Notes: a model not told the origin generated them from the sequence alone. Positions 7,833 through 16,942 are shown, numbered from the stretch's first letter. The stretch: 32,729 bases of DNA from Bacteroidales bacterium (GCA_016933115.1 JAFGBL010000120.1:1-32729), one strand, 5' to 3'. Made by a program: numbers and translations.

Positions 7833-10800
7833 ATGAAAAAATACTGGAAAAGTTTAGAAGAACTTAAAGATATACAGGCAGGGCCGGAAACATTACCTGA
7901 ACCACTGCCTGAATTTTCAATTGAAGGATTAACAGAAGAAGAAGTTTCCAATAAAATCAAATCGAACCGCAGGGATTTTTTGAAAACACTGGGATTTTCG
8001 ATAGGATTGGCTGCTGCCGCCTCAAGCTGTGAAGTTCCGGTTCGCAAAGCCATTCCATACCTGAACAACCCGGAAGAAGCTAAGCCAGGAATGTCCCTTC
8101 ATTATGCCTCCACCTTTTTCGACGGACATGATTTTTGCCCAGTGGTGGTAAAAGTGAGGGAGGGCAGGCCGATCAAAGTCGAAGGAAATGAGTTGTCGCA
8201 CATCACCTGCGGGGGGACCAGCGCCAGGGTGCAGGCCTCGGTATTGAACCTTTACGATTCTGCACGGCAAAAACATCCGATGAAAAATGGGGAAGTTGCC
8301 GGCTGGCAGCAGGTGGATGATGAAATCATGGAAAAACTAAGGGAAATAGCCGGCAATGAAGGAAGGATCGTTATCCTCAGCAGCTCTGTTGTAAGCCCAT
8401 CAACATTGAAGGTTTTTGAAGATTTTAAAGCCAAATACCCTACAACCGAAGTATTCTACTACGACCCGGTTTCATATTCGGCCATTCGGATGGCTAATAA
8501 ATCGACCTTCGACAAGCCTGCAATTCCCTCTTACCGTTTTGATAAAGCCGAAGTCATTGTCGGATTCAACTGCGATTTTCTGGGTAGCTGGCTTTCACCC
8601 ATCGAATTTGCAAAACAATATGCAAAAACACGTGAAATAGGCGAGGATAAACAAACCATGTCGAAGCATTACCAGTTCGAATCTTATATGTCGCTTACCG
8701 GCAGCAATGCCGATAAAAGGGTAGCCATCAAACCGTCAGATGAAATCACTGTGATGTTGAACCTTTACAATAAAATCGCGGAAAAATCGGATATGCCGTT
8801 GTTTGATGCGGCCCCTTCGCCTGTGAATATTGATGAGGTAGCTGAAGACTTGTTCAATCATCAGGGCAAATCACTGGTTGTTTCCGGAACGAATGATATT
8901 TATATCCAGGCAGTAGTTAATGCCATTAATTTCCTGCTTGCCAACCTGGGTGGGACCTATAACTTCGAACGTACCCTGAATACCAAAAAGGGTTGCGATC
9001 AGAAAATGGCCAAACTGGTTGATGATATGGAAGCAGGTGAGATAAACGCTTTGATCCTTTACAACGTAAACCCAGCTTATGATTATTTCGATGTTCAGAA
9101 ATTTACCGATGCCGTTAAAAAAGTAGGATTAACCATTGCCATTTCCGAGGTGAATGATGAAACGGCCAGGCTGGCCGAATATGTTTGCCCCGATCACCAT
9201 TACCTGGAATCGTGGAATGATGCCGAACCCTACACCGGAATGTTCAGCCTGTCACAGCCTACTATCCGGAGTCTGTTCGAAACCCGGCAGGGTCAGGAAT
9301 CGCTGCTGAAATGGGCCGGTTTAGAACCCAATTACCTTGAGTACATCAAAAAATACTGGGAAGAAAATTTATTTGACAAACAGGACCAATACCTTACCTT
9401 CCACGATTTTTGGATACATACTTTACAAAATGGCATTTATGAGCTGGAAGCAGAAACCAAGACGTGTCCCCTGTATGATTTCGAGTTCCTTGGCGTCAAT
9501 GCAAATGAACTGAAACCTCAAAAACCGGAAGGACTTGAACTGGTATTATATGAAAAAATAGGGATCGGTTCAGGCAAACAAGCCAACAATCCGTGGCTAC
9601 AGGAATTACCCGACCCGATCTCCAAGGCGGTTTGGGATAACTATGTCGCCATTTCTCCCAAATACGCCCGGGAAAACGGTTTAACCCAAGAAGATCTGGT
9701 TAAAGTTAACGGTTCATTCGAACTGCCTATTTTATATCAACCGGGCCAACCATACGGAACGGTATCCATTGCCATTGGATACGGAAGGCAGCACGGAGGA
9801 AAAGTGGCCAACGGTTTGGGAAAAAATGTTTATGCATTTAGCAAACTGGTAAACGGTTCTCGTCAATTCAACAAGGGCAGTGTCACACTTGAAAAAACAG
9901 GTGAAAAATACCCCATTGCGACCACCCAGACTTACCATTCGATGGAAGGCCGTCCGCTCATCCGTGAAACCGTGCTGGATAAATGGAAAGCCGATCCGGC
10001 ATCCGGAAATGAATTGCATGCCATCAACGAAAAGAAGAGGGTGACCCTGTATAAGAAGCCGGTTTATGAAGGTTTTCATTGGGGTTTGAGTGTCGACCTG
10101 AACAAATGTATCGGTTGCAGCGCTTGCGTTACTGCCTGCCAGGCAGAAAACAACATTGCCGTCATTGGTAAGGAAGAGGTAAAGAATCGCCGGATCATGC
10201 ACTGGATCAGGATCGACCGGTATTATTCAACCGCCGAACCCGACCGCCAGGGTCCCGAAGATATTCACCGGATCGAGCCCGATAATCCTGAAGTTGTTCA
10301 CCAGCCGGTTATGTGCCAGCATTGCGACAATGCTCCCTGTGAGAACGTTTGCCCGGTGGCGGCCACACCGCACAGCAAGGAAGGTTTGAACCAAATGGCT
10401 TACAACCGTTGTATCGGAACAAGGTATTGCATGAATAACTGTCCGTACCGGGTGAGAAGGTTTAACTGGTACCGCTATGTTACTAACGATAAATTCGATT
10501 ACAATTTCAATGAAGAGTTGAGCCGGATGGTCCTCAATCCTGATGTCACCGTCAGGGAAAGGGGAGTTGTTGAAAAATGTTCATTCTGTATACAAAGGAT
10601 TCAAGAGAAAAAACTTGATGCCAAAAAGGAAGGCCGATTGCTGAAGGATGGAGAGATCAAGCCGGCATGTGTCCAATCCTGCCCGACCAAGGCTCTTGTG
10701 TTTGGCGATATGAATAATGCGGATACAATGGTTGCCCGGGATATGGAAAATCCGAGGATGTACAACCTGCTCGAGGAGTTGCATACCCTTGCCTCTGTCG

Positions 10801-10862
10801 GGTACCTGACAAAAGTGAGAAACAAGGAAGCTGGTCATGAACACGATGACCATCACGCATAG
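7833..10862 (+). CDS. actB: Alternative complex III subunit ActB, TAT-variant molybdopterin-type/Fe-S protein
   Basis: 1009 aa. A twin-Arg motif (NRRDFLK, R46-R47) lies unusually far in, followed by a hydrophobic Ala-rich segment and a possible lipobox ending at C67 (AAASSC). This late TAT signal is why the family is called TAT-variant-translocated. Residues ~75-730 are a molybdopterin-oxidoreductase-like domain, which in characterised ActB carries no Mo cofactor. Residues ~755-975 are a ferredoxin-like domain with Cys groups at C759/C762/C765/C769, C828/C831/C836/C840, C860/C866/C870, C916/C919 and C946/C950. That fits three [4Fe-4S] clusters and one [3Fe-4S] cluster forming the wire from the quinol site to ActA. 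The acidic, His-rich C-terminus (HEHDDHHA) is unremarkable. 38 nt separate it from actC. Confidence 0.93.
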   Translation: MKKYWKSLEELKDIQAGPETLPEPLPEFSIEGLTEEEVSNKIKSNRRDFLKTLGFSIGLAAAASSCEVPVRKAIPYLNNPEEAKPGMSLHYASTFFDGHDFCPVVVKVREGRPIKVEGNELSHITCGGTSARVQASVLNLYDSARQKHPMKNGEVAGWQQVDDEIMEKLREIAGNEGRIVILSSSVVSPSTLKVFEDFKAKYPTTEVFYYDPVSYSAIRMANKSTFDKPAIPSYRFDKAEVIVGFNCDFLGSWLSPIEFAKQYAKTREIGEDKQTMSKHYQFESYMSLTGSNADKRVAIKPSDEITVMLNLYNKIAEKSDMPLFDAAPSPVNIDEVAEDLFNHQGKSLVVSGTNDIYIQAVVNAINFLLANLGGTYNFERTLNTKKGCDQKMAKLVDDMEAGEINALILYNVNPAYDYFDVQKFTDAVKKVGLTIAISEVNDETARLAEYVCPDHHYLESWNDAEPYTGMFSLSQPTIRSLFETRQGQESLLKWAGLEPNYLEYIKKYWEENLFDKQDQYLTFHDFWIHTLQNGIYELEAETKTCPLYDFEFLGVNANELKPQKPEGLELVLYEKIGIGSGKQANNPWLQELPDPISKAVWDNYVAISPKYARENGLTQEDLVKVNGSFELPILYQPGQPYGTVSIAIGYGRQHGGKVANGLGKNVYAFSKLVNGSRQFNKGSVTLEKTGEKYPIATTQTYHSMEGRPLIRETVLDKWKADPASGNELHAINEKKRVTLYKKPVYEGFHWGLSVDLNKCIGCSACVTACQAENNIAVIGKEEVKNRRIMHWIRIDRYYSTAEPDRQGPEDIHRIEPDNPEVVHQPVMCQHCDNAPCENVCPVAATPHSKEGLNQMAYNRCIGTRYCMNNCPYRVRRFNWYRYVTNDKFDYNFNEELSRMVLNPDVTVRERGVVEKCSFCIQRIQEKKLDAKKEGRLLKDGEIKPACVQSCPTKALVFGDMNNADTMVARDMENPRMYNLLEELHTLASVGYLTKVRNKEAGHEHDDHHA

Positions 10863-10900
10863 GCAAATACGAAATTAAGCTTGAATAAACAAAATTTACC

Positions 10901-12286
10901 ATGTACAATAAAAGTTTCAGAGGAGTATTAATCAAAGGCAATAAAACCTATGGGCAGATCACTTCCGAGATTTTGGCCCCGCAGGAACGGAAAGCCCCCT
11001 TGTGGTGGTTTGTTTCCATGGGGATCTCTACCCTGGGAATGCTTATAGGTATTTATGCCATTTTTATAACCATTTCACAAGGAATTGGAACCTGGGGAGT
11101 AAACAATTCCATTGGCTGGGGATGGGGTATCATCAATTTTGTATGGTGGATAGGGATCGGACATGCCGGAACGGCGTTTTCCATTTTCCTGCTGATATTG
11201 CGGCAAAAATGGCGGACTTCCATCAACCGTGCGGCTGAAGCAATGACTGTTGTAGCCGTAATTTGTGCAGGAATGTTTCCCATGTTGCACATGGGCCGGA
11301 TTTGGATGGCGTTTTTTATTTTTCCATACCCCAACTCCAGGGGCCCGCTATGGGTAAATTTTAACTCTCCTCTTTTTTGGGATGTGGTGGCCATCAGTAC
11401 TTACTTCATGGCATCGGCAACCTTCTGGTATCTGGGTATGATCCCCGATCTGGCTACCGTTCGCGACCGTGCCAAATCGAAAATCAAAAAAGCCATTTAC
11501 GGTTTGCTGAGCTTTGGCTGGGTGGGAAGTGCCAGAAGTTGGCTCAGGTTCGAAACGGCTGCCATCATCATGGGCGGCCTCACCGCTCCACTTGTAATTG
11601 CAGTTCACTCCATCGTTTCCATGGACTTCGCCACATCCGTCATGGCGGGATGGCACACCACGGTATTTCCGCCCTATTTTGTGATCGGAGCTATTTTCTC
11701 CGGGTTCGCAATGGTGCTTACACTCATGATTATTATCAGGAAGGTATTTAAATTCCAGGATTATGTTACCGAAGGCCATATTGATGCGATCGGAAGGATT
11801 TTGACTTTTATCAGCCTGATCATGGGAACCGCCTATTCTACAGAGATTTTTATCGCATGGTACTCGGGCATGGAAGGTGAACTTTATACTTTTTTCCACA
11901 ACCGGATTGCCGGCGATCACACCAAAGCTTTCTGGACAATGGTTTCATGCAATGCAATTATCCCGCAATTGTTCTGGTTTAAAAAGATACGGCACAGTAT
12001 GACCATGGTATTCATCATTTCCATCATTATCAATATCGGGATGTGGTTCGAACGGTATGTGATTGTTATTACATCATTAACAAAGGATTACCTGCCTTCA
12101 AACTGGGCCAGCTACACCCCGACATGGGTTGAAATCGGAATTTTCGTGGGAACCCTCAGTATTTTTGTAATCGGGGTATTGCTGTTTATCCGTTACATCC
12201 CGATGATGGCTATGAGCGAACTCAAAATGATTTTAAAAGGAACCAGTATTATTACCAATTCAAACAAATCAAAAGATCATGAATAA
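10901..12286 (+). CDS. actC: Alternative complex III subunit ActC, NrfD/PsrC-type quinol-oxidising membrane protein
   Basis: 461 aa, about ten predicted membrane helices with short loops, the usual size for ActC. Recognisable NrfD/PsrC-family stretches include WWIGIGHAGTAFS, PMLHMGRIWMAFF, SIVSMDFATSVMAGWHTTVFPPYFV and GTAYSTEIFIAWYSG. ActC binds the menaquinol head group at the periplasmic side, passes electrons to ActB, and is thought to take part in proton movement through the membrane. No signal peptide is needed. The last 8 bases overlap the start of actD, which implies translational coupling. ActF at the end of the operon is its paralogue. Confidence 0.93.
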   Translation: MYNKSFRGVLIKGNKTYGQITSEILAPQERKAPLWWFVSMGISTLGMLIGIYAIFITISQGIGTWGVNNSIGWGWGIINFVWWIGIGHAGTAFSIFLLILRQKWRTSINRAAEAMTVVAVICAGMFPMLHMGRIWMAFFIFPYPNSRGPLWVNFNSPLFWDVVAISTYFMASATFWYLGMIPDLATVRDRAKSKIKKAIYGLLSFGWVGSARSWLRFETAAIIMGGLTAPLVIAVHSIVSMDFATSVMAGWHTTVFPPYFVIGAIFSGFAMVLTLMIIIRKVFKFQDYVTEGHIDAIGRILTFISLIMGTAYSTEIFIAWYSGMEGELYTFFHNRIAGDHTKAFWTMVSCNAIIPQLFWFKKIRHSMTMVFIISIIINIGMWFERYVIVITSLTKDYLPSNWASYTPTWVEIGIFVGTLSIFVIGVLLFIRYIPMMAMSELKMILKGTSIITNSNKSKDHE

Positions 12287-12782
12287 ATCAAAGATATTTG
12301 GTGTTTTCGACCAGGAGGAAAAACTGGTTTCCTCTATTCGCAGCATTAAAGCAAAGGGGATCAGCATCAGCGATGTGGTTTCGCCTTATCCGGTTCATGA
12401 AGTGTTTGAGGAACTGAATTTGAAGACACGTATCCCGGTAGCAGCTTTCCTTTATGGTATTTTTGGCTTGCTCACCACATTCGGATTCCTTTACTGGACT
12501 TCGGTGGTGAATTACCCTTTGGTATTCGGCGGTAAACCCCAGAATACCCTGTCGTTCGTTATCATCATTTTCGTCATGGTGATCAATGTTACTGTGGCAT
12601 TCACCCTCATTACCTTTTTCCTGATCGAAAAGAAAGGACCCGGTGCAAAACCATCCGTTGAATATCCGGGTATATCCGATAACAGATACCTTATTGTCAT
12701 CGACATTACCCCGGAAACGGATGTGAAAGCTTTAAACAAGTTGCTGATGGATACCGGTGCCGTGGAAATTACAGAACAATAA
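12279..12782 (+). CDS. actD: Alternative complex III subunit ActD (DUF3341)
   Basis: 167 aa, normal for DUF3341. A soluble N-terminal part with KIFGVFDQEEKLVSSIRSIK and ISDVVSPYPVHEVFEEL is followed by two membrane helices (~50-72 and ~92-115). The C-terminal part (YLIVIDITPETDVKALNKLL ... GAVEITEQ) looks like a small alpha/beta fold. ActD has no redox cofactor; in known structures it helps assemble and stabilise the complex on the inner side of ActC. The ATG lies inside the last codons of actC (8-nt overlap). Confidence 0.92.
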   Translation: MNKSKIFGVFDQEEKLVSSIRSIKAKGISISDVVSPYPVHEVFEELNLKTRIPVAAFLYGIFGLLTTFGFLYWTSVVNYPLVFGGKPQNTLSFVIIIFVMVINVTVAFTLITFFLIEKKGPGAKPSVEYPGISDNRYLIVIDITPETDVKALNKLLMDTGAVEITEQ

Positions 12783-12808
12783 TTTGAATTTGAAAACCTG
12801 ACAAAACA

Positions 12809-13384
12809 ATGAAATTGAAAATCGAGAAGAATAAAATCCTGTTTGTAATGTTGATCGGTATTGGCCTTGTTTTTTCGGCCTGCCACAGGGACAACAATTC
12901 TACCGGACAGGCCTATTTCCCCGACATGTCTTATTCGTACGCTTTTGAAACTTACGGGTCGAGCCCTAATTTTTCCGACAGCATTCAAATGTTGATGCCG
13001 GTTGAAGGTACCATTCCCCGTGAGATGATCCCGTATCAGTTTGGTAAAACCTTCCAGGAGCAGGTTCGTGCAGGTCAGGAGTTGGTAAACCCTTATACTC
13101 CGGATGAAGCGGTTATGAAAAGGGGGAAGGAACAGTACACGATCTTTTGTTCCAACTGTCATGGCGTATCTGGAAAGGGTGACGGCTACCTGGTGACCAG
13201 CAAACTGTTCACTGCTCAACCGGTTTCACTGTTGAGCGATTATGTTCAGAGCAAACCGGACGGCGAAATTTTTCATGTGATCACACTGGGTTCACTTTCC
13301 ACTTTGATGGGAGCGCACGGTTCGCAGATCAAACCCGAGGACAGGTGGAAGATTGTTACCTATGTGAAAAACGGATTAAAATAA
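12809..13384 (+). CDS. actE: Alternative complex III subunit ActE, monohaem cytochrome c lipoprotein
   Basis: 191 aa. An N-terminal hydrophobic segment ends in a lipobox (VFSAC, C25), so the mature protein should be lipid-anchored on the periplasmic face. The single haem site is CSNCH at 114-118, with GVSGKGDGYL following. The probable sixth ligand is the Met of TLMGAHG (about residue 168). The region before the haem (YAFETYGSSPNFS, PVEGTIPREMIPYQF) is the usual ActE family region. ActE accepts electrons from ActA and delivers them to a soluble carrier or directly to an oxidase. 26 nt follow actD and 27 nt precede actF. Confidence 0.92.
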   Translation: MKLKIEKNKILFVMLIGIGLVFSACHRDNNSTGQAYFPDMSYSYAFETYGSSPNFSDSIQMLMPVEGTIPREMIPYQFGKTFQEQVRAGQELVNPYTPDEAVMKRGKEQYTIFCSNCHGVSGKGDGYLVTSKLFTAQPVSLLSDYVQSKPDGEIFHVITLGSLSTLMGAHGSQIKPEDRWKIVTYVKNGLK

Positions 13385-13411
13385 GTCAATGAATTTTCAA
13401 ATCAGAAATAA

Positions 13412-14599
13412 ATGACAAATACAATGGAGAAAAAATTCGTATTTACCCCGAAGCTGAGATATATTACCTATGCCCTGATGGTGGTCGGGATCATTGCCAT
13501 TGCCATTGCATTTTCGATGGATCCCACGCGAGGGTGGGTCAACCTGCTTTTGAACAATTTTTATTTCCTGTCCATTGCCATCGGCGCTTCCTTTTTCCTG
13601 GCCCTGCAGTATATCACGCAATCGGGGTGGTCATCGGCTTTCAAGAGGATTCCCGAATCGTTGAGCATGTATATTCCCATAGCAGCGGTATTTATGGTGC
13701 TCCTGATATTCGGTATGAACTCGCTTTATTCATGGATCCAACCGGAAAGATATCATTTTGATGAACATGAATTGCATCTGTTGGAGCACAAATCGCCCTA
13801 TTTGAATGTTACTTTCTTTATTGTCCGCTTGGTCCTTTATTTCGCTGTCTGGATTTTCATGACCCAAATGCTCAGGCGGTTTTCATTGAAGGAAGATATG
13901 GAAGGAGGTGTTGCCTGGTTTGCAAAAAGTGAAATTTATTCCAAGGTTTATATTTTTACACTCGCCCTCACTTTTTCACTGGCTTCCTTTGATTGGTTAA
14001 TGACCCTCGAACCCACCTGGTATTCTACCATATATTCATTGAAAAATTTTATTTCTGCATTTTATCATGGGTCTGCAGTTATCGTGCTTGTGGTTTTAAT
14101 CATGCATACCCGTGGATATTTCCAGTTTATCACCGATGCCCACTGGCAGGATTTTTCGAAATACGTTTTTATCCTTTCCATTATCTGGGCGTATTTCTGG
14201 TTTTCGCAGTACCTGTTGATATGGTATGCCAATATCCCGGAGGAGACCACCTATTATGTAAAAAGGCTGAGCGGAAGCTGGGAAGTAAATTTCTATGTGA
14301 ACCTCGTTCTCAACTGGCTGGTGCCTTTCCTGGTGCTGTTGCCCAATTATTTTGCGCGTAAAAAGTTTATCCTTGCCGGTGTGATCATTTTCGTAATGAT
14401 CGGCCACTATACCGACCTGTTCGAACAGGTGATCCCCGGAACACTGGGCGAATACCGTATCGGACTTGTTGAAATAGGAACGTTTATGGGTTTTGCTGGA
14501 TTATTCCTCTACATTTTCATGCGAACCCTCAGCCGGGCCTCGCTCATTCCGGAAAATCACCCGTTGTTGGAAGAGAGCCTGCACCATACGGGGCACTGA
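13412..14599 (+). CDS. actF: Alternative complex III subunit ActF, NrfD-like membrane protein
   Basis: 395 aa (391 if translation starts at the second ATG, 13424, which gives MEKKFVFT; both are plausible). About ten membrane helices. Typical ActF stretches are FFLALQYITQSGWSSAFKRIPE, FDWLMTLEPTWYSTIYSLKNF, WAYFWFSQYLLIWYANIPEET and GEYRIGLVEIGTFMGFAGLF. ActF is the second, shorter NrfD-like subunit and completes the membrane core with ActC. It is the last gene of the operon here; no cytochrome oxidase genes follow, unlike the common Bacteroidota order. The next gene is on the other strand after 274 nt, in which I see no clear terminator. Confidence 0.92.
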   Translation: MTNTMEKKFVFTPKLRYITYALMVVGIIAIAIAFSMDPTRGWVNLLLNNFYFLSIAIGASFFLALQYITQSGWSSAFKRIPESLSMYIPIAAVFMVLLIFGMNSLYSWIQPERYHFDEHELHLLEHKSPYLNVTFFIVRLVLYFAVWIFMTQMLRRFSLKEDMEGGVAWFAKSEIYSKVYIFTLALTFSLASFDWLMTLEPTWYSTIYSLKNFISAFYHGSAVIVLVVLIMHTRGYFQFITDAHWQDFSKYVFILSIIWAYFWFSQYLLIWYANIPEETTYYVKRLSGSWEVNFYVNLVLNWLVPFLVLLPNYFARKKFILAGVIIFVMIGHYTDLFEQVIPGTLGEYRIGLVEIGTFMGFAGLFLYIFMRTLSRASLIPENHPLLEESLHHTGH

Positions 14600-14873
14600 T
14601 TATTGGTCTGAAAACTTTTTCGGTAGTATATTCTTAAGGATTTCATCTGATCTTATAACCGAGAATTCCATATCCAAAAAAAGCTTGTTTTCCTGAACCT
14701 CATTCATAATTGAAAATTTAAATGAATACTATAGGTTTGATTTGAATTGATGTTGTGAATATATATAGAAAATTGAGATATACAAAGAGGGAGGTGAAAT
14801 TTAGAGTGGTTAGATATGGCACGACTGAGTCTCAATTAAAGGCCTGAACAAACACTTGTGTCAGCTTAGGGCA

Positions 14874-16121
14874 TTAGTTTTTGATAAATTTTACAATTTG
14901 TGTTCCATTCTCATTAACGACCTTAAAATAATATATCCCATTGGCTAACTTGCTAATATTAAAAGTTCTTGTTTGATGTAAAAACTCATGTTTCAATATT
15001 TCTTGTCCTCTGTTGTTGTAAATAGAAACGTTGCCTTCAATTGGGATATTGAAAGTAATAATATTAGAACCAGGATTTGGAAAAACAGATATAAATTTGA
15101 ATTTAGGTTTATAATCATTTAAACCAACCGTCTGGTTACCACCATTTGTTGTTTTAAATATCAATCCATTTAATCCTACAACATAACCCGTATCGATTAC
15201 AGGGAAATGGACATCACGGAGTTGGTCAGGCAAGGTGGAATCCTGGCGAATCCAATTTTGCCCTCCACCCTCAATTTTAAAAATAGTTCCATCGCCTCCC
15301 CAATCATTATATCCTGCTGCATATCCGATGTCATTACTTAAAAAATAAATTGACGTTAATTGATAATGACTAAAATTCTTTTCTGCCCAGGTTAAGCCAC
15401 CGTTATTTGTTGTAAATAGTATGTTAGACACATATGGATATAGTGCATAACCAGCACAATAACCTGTATCATTCTCAGCAAAGAAAGTTGATACAAATCC
15501 ATAACTACCATAATAATCTGTAACGGACCAATTTAAACCGCCATCAATTGTTTTAAGAATTCGAGCATAAGCCCCTGGTCCCCACATCCTTCCAACAGCG
15601 TAGCCTATATTTAAACTTGGAAAATGTACAGAATGAAGGAGTCCTTCTGTAATGAAATTTTCATTCCAATTATCGCCACCATCAATTGTTTTAAAGATTA
15701 TAGCATCACAACTCATTCCAGTAGTTGTTTTATATCCGACCGCATATCCACAACTATCGCTTGGGAAATAAACTGAAGTTAAATAAGGGTTTGGATTCAC
15801 ATTAACCATACTCCAACTAGCACCACCATTTGCCGTCTTAAGAATTGTACCTAGATCTCCAACACTGAAGCCAGTCAACAAGTCACAAAAATAAACTGAT
15901 TGCAGATCTTGACTTGTCCCCGAACCCAGTAAAGTCCAATTTGACCCACCATCTATTGTCTTAAGAATTATTCCACTATTACCTACAGCATACCCAGAGT
16001 TGCTATTAAGAAAATGGACAGAATTAAGATCTAATGAAGTACCAGAGTTTTGATAAAACCATTGTGCCTTTAATCCATAGACTACAAAAAAAGTGAATAG
16101 AATCAAGTAAATTGTTTTCAT
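14874..16121 (-). CDS. T9SS type A cargo protein with YCF48/BNR-like repeats
   Basis: 415 aa. A Sec signal peptide (1-19, ending GLKA-QW) is followed by about seven repeats of ~40 residues containing L.SVHF.....GYAVG and ILKTIDGG.NW. These are YCF48/Ycf48-like or BNR beta-propeller repeats, together making one propeller. The last ~75 residues (FISVFPNPGSNIITFNI ... NGTQIVKFIKN) form a type A T9SS sorting domain. Such proteins are exported to the cell surface or medium; propellers of this kind usually bind proteins or glycans, and no catalytic site is visible. The start is fixed by an exceptionally good Shine-Dalgarno sequence. The gene stands alone on the minus strand between the act operon and a long non-coding region. 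Confidence 0.88.
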   Translation of the reverse strand: MKTIYLILFTFFVVYGLKAQWFYQNSGTSLDLNSVHFLNSNSGYAVGNSGIILKTIDGGSNWTLLGSGTSQDLQSVYFCDLLTGFSVGDLGTILKTANGGASWSMVNVNPNPYLTSVYFPSDSCGYAVGYKTTTGMSCDAIIFKTIDGGDNWNENFITEGLLHSVHFPSLNIGYAVGRMWGPGAYARILKTIDGGLNWSVTDYYGSYGFVSTFFAENDTGYCAGYALYPYVSNILFTTNNGGLTWAEKNFSHYQLTSIYFLSNDIGYAAGYNDWGGDGTIFKIEGGGQNWIRQDSTLPDQLRDVHFPVIDTGYVVGLNGLIFKTTNGGNQTVGLNDYKPKFKFISVFPNPGSNIITFNIPIEGNVSIYNNRGQEILKHEFLHQTRTFNISKLANGIYYFKVVNENGTQIVKFIKN

Positions 16122-16133
16122 TTAGACCTCCTT
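16122..16133 (-). promoter_or_regulatory. Perfect Shine-Dalgarno site of the YCF48-repeat gene
   Basis: The minus strand reads AAGGAGGT (complement of 16126-16133), 4 nt before the ATG at 16121-16119. Full complementarity to the anti-SD is rare in Bacteroidota, which mostly start translation without a strong SD. It supports the chosen start. Confidence 0.7.
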
Positions 16134-16419
16134 TTTTATTATGTAAAACTTGTTATGACTTGCCACTAACTTGTTTATATCACAACCCCCTCCCCCTATC
16201 CATTCCTACGTTTACACGCTTATTCCATGGCCTGTTAAAAAAATCGGTATTTGTAAGCGCTTGCACCTGCATCGCCGTTTGCAAAATAAAAAACGTAATG
16301 GCACGGTTTGGCTTTGTTTTCAAATGTCGGGGTTTTGTGTGTGCTAATTTAATAAGATTCTTCTTTACTGCAAATAAATATGTAATTTTCATATTCATAT
16401 TTATTCGATGGGAGATAAA

Positions 16420-16530
16420 CCGGGGTGTTCAGGGGCCGGTCACAGGCGATACCTTCGGACAAATCAGGCCAAAACCCCGGGTAGGCTGGGAAAACCCGAA
16501 CCGGCCGGGGAAATATTATTAAGTTTTTTT
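16420..16530 (+). ncRNA. Candidate structured RNA or terminator island (GC-rich)
   Basis: A GC-rich patch in AT-rich surroundings with several complementary arms: CCGGGG 16420-16425 with CCCCGG 16475-16480; GGCCGGT 16434-16440 with ACCGGCC 16500-16506; and, as an alternative, CCCCGG 16475-16480 with CCGGGG 16505-16510 around the small hairpin GGG-AAAA-CCC (16488-16497). Seven T residues follow at 16524-16530. The competing pairings are compatible with a folded RNA ending in a rho-independent terminator, but I recognise no known RNA family. Confidence 0.25.
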
Positions 16531-16652
16531 GATTATTTTCAGAATCCTGGTTCTAAAAATATTTGAAAGAAGGTAAGTGAAATGAACTAAAGGATGTTTA
16601 ATATTAAAACCCGAAATTAAGATTGCCTGCAAATGCTAAATACCCCTCCCTG

Positions 16653-16901
16653 TTAAATATATTTTTGGTCGGTTAATTCATTCTGAAAGGATTTACCGGT
16701 ACCGGAAGAAGAGTGAGGTGGACATAAGCAACTGGCAGAAATGGATGTATTTCGGGTGGTGTATTCGGGGGAAATGTCAGTTTGTGGTTCAGCAGCATAT
16801 AAACCATTTTGCTGCACAAAAATATTTCTGCTGCCAATTTGGGAAACAGCACATAAGATAATAATGAATAAACCTGCGAACAGGATGATCAGGATTTTCA
16901 A
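16653..16901 (-). CDS. Doubtful small membrane or secreted protein
   Basis: An 82-residue open frame directly downstream of the NnrE gene on the same strand. It starts with a strongly hydrophobic stretch (ILIILFAGLFIIILCAVS) followed by a polar, Ser/Thr-rich part with a CLCPP motif. The only start in frame is TTG; upstream the frame runs to a TAG with no ATG or GTG. It could be a real small exported protein using TTG, a broken gene, or chance. I do not recognise it. Confidence 0.2.
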   Translation of the reverse strand: MKILIILFAGLFIIILCAVSQIGSRNIFVQQNGLYAAEPQTDISPEYTTRNTSISASCLCPPHSSSGTGKSFQNELTDQKYI

Positions 16902-16942
16902 CGAATCAAAACCAGCCCTTAATTTCAGACTATTTTGAATCC

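Larger units (their letters stand above)
16134..16942. other. Mostly non-coding interval, ~0.8 kb
   Basis: No convincing gene. The first part (to ~16400) contains CT- and G/T-rich stretches and open frames with low-complexity, unfamiliar translations; it has the feel of the dispersed intergenic repeats found in some Bacteroidota genomes, but one window cannot show that. A GC-rich, foldable island follows at 16420-16530, and a doubtful small open frame on the minus strand at 16653-16901. Confidence 0.5.

Noticed and set aside
9732-10202. 156-aa open frame on the minus strand inside actB
   Set aside because: It lies antisense to the Fe-S region of actB, and its translation has no recognisable protein character.
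7833-10862. ActB as an active molybdenum enzyme linked to the molbindin
   Set aside because: ActB of characterised ACIII lacks Mo, and the molbindin is 15 kb away in another gene group.
11348-11920. 190-aa open frame on the minus strand inside actC
   Set aside because: Antisense shadow of a membrane-protein gene; rich in His, Cys, Gly and Asp from reverse-complement codons.
12512-13219. 235-aa open frame on the minus strand over actD and actE
   Set aside because: Antisense to two well-supported act genes and to the gap between them.
14755-14847. 30-codon plus-strand frame with GTG start (basic peptide)
   Set aside because: Too short, no family resemblance and no good ribosome site before that GTG.
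16112-16522. 136-aa plus-strand and 72-aa minus-strand (16180-16398) open frames
   Set aside because: Unfamiliar, Cys- and Phe-rich or basic translations, no ribosome site; the plus frame also starts inside the gene on the other strand. More likely non-coding or repeat DNA.
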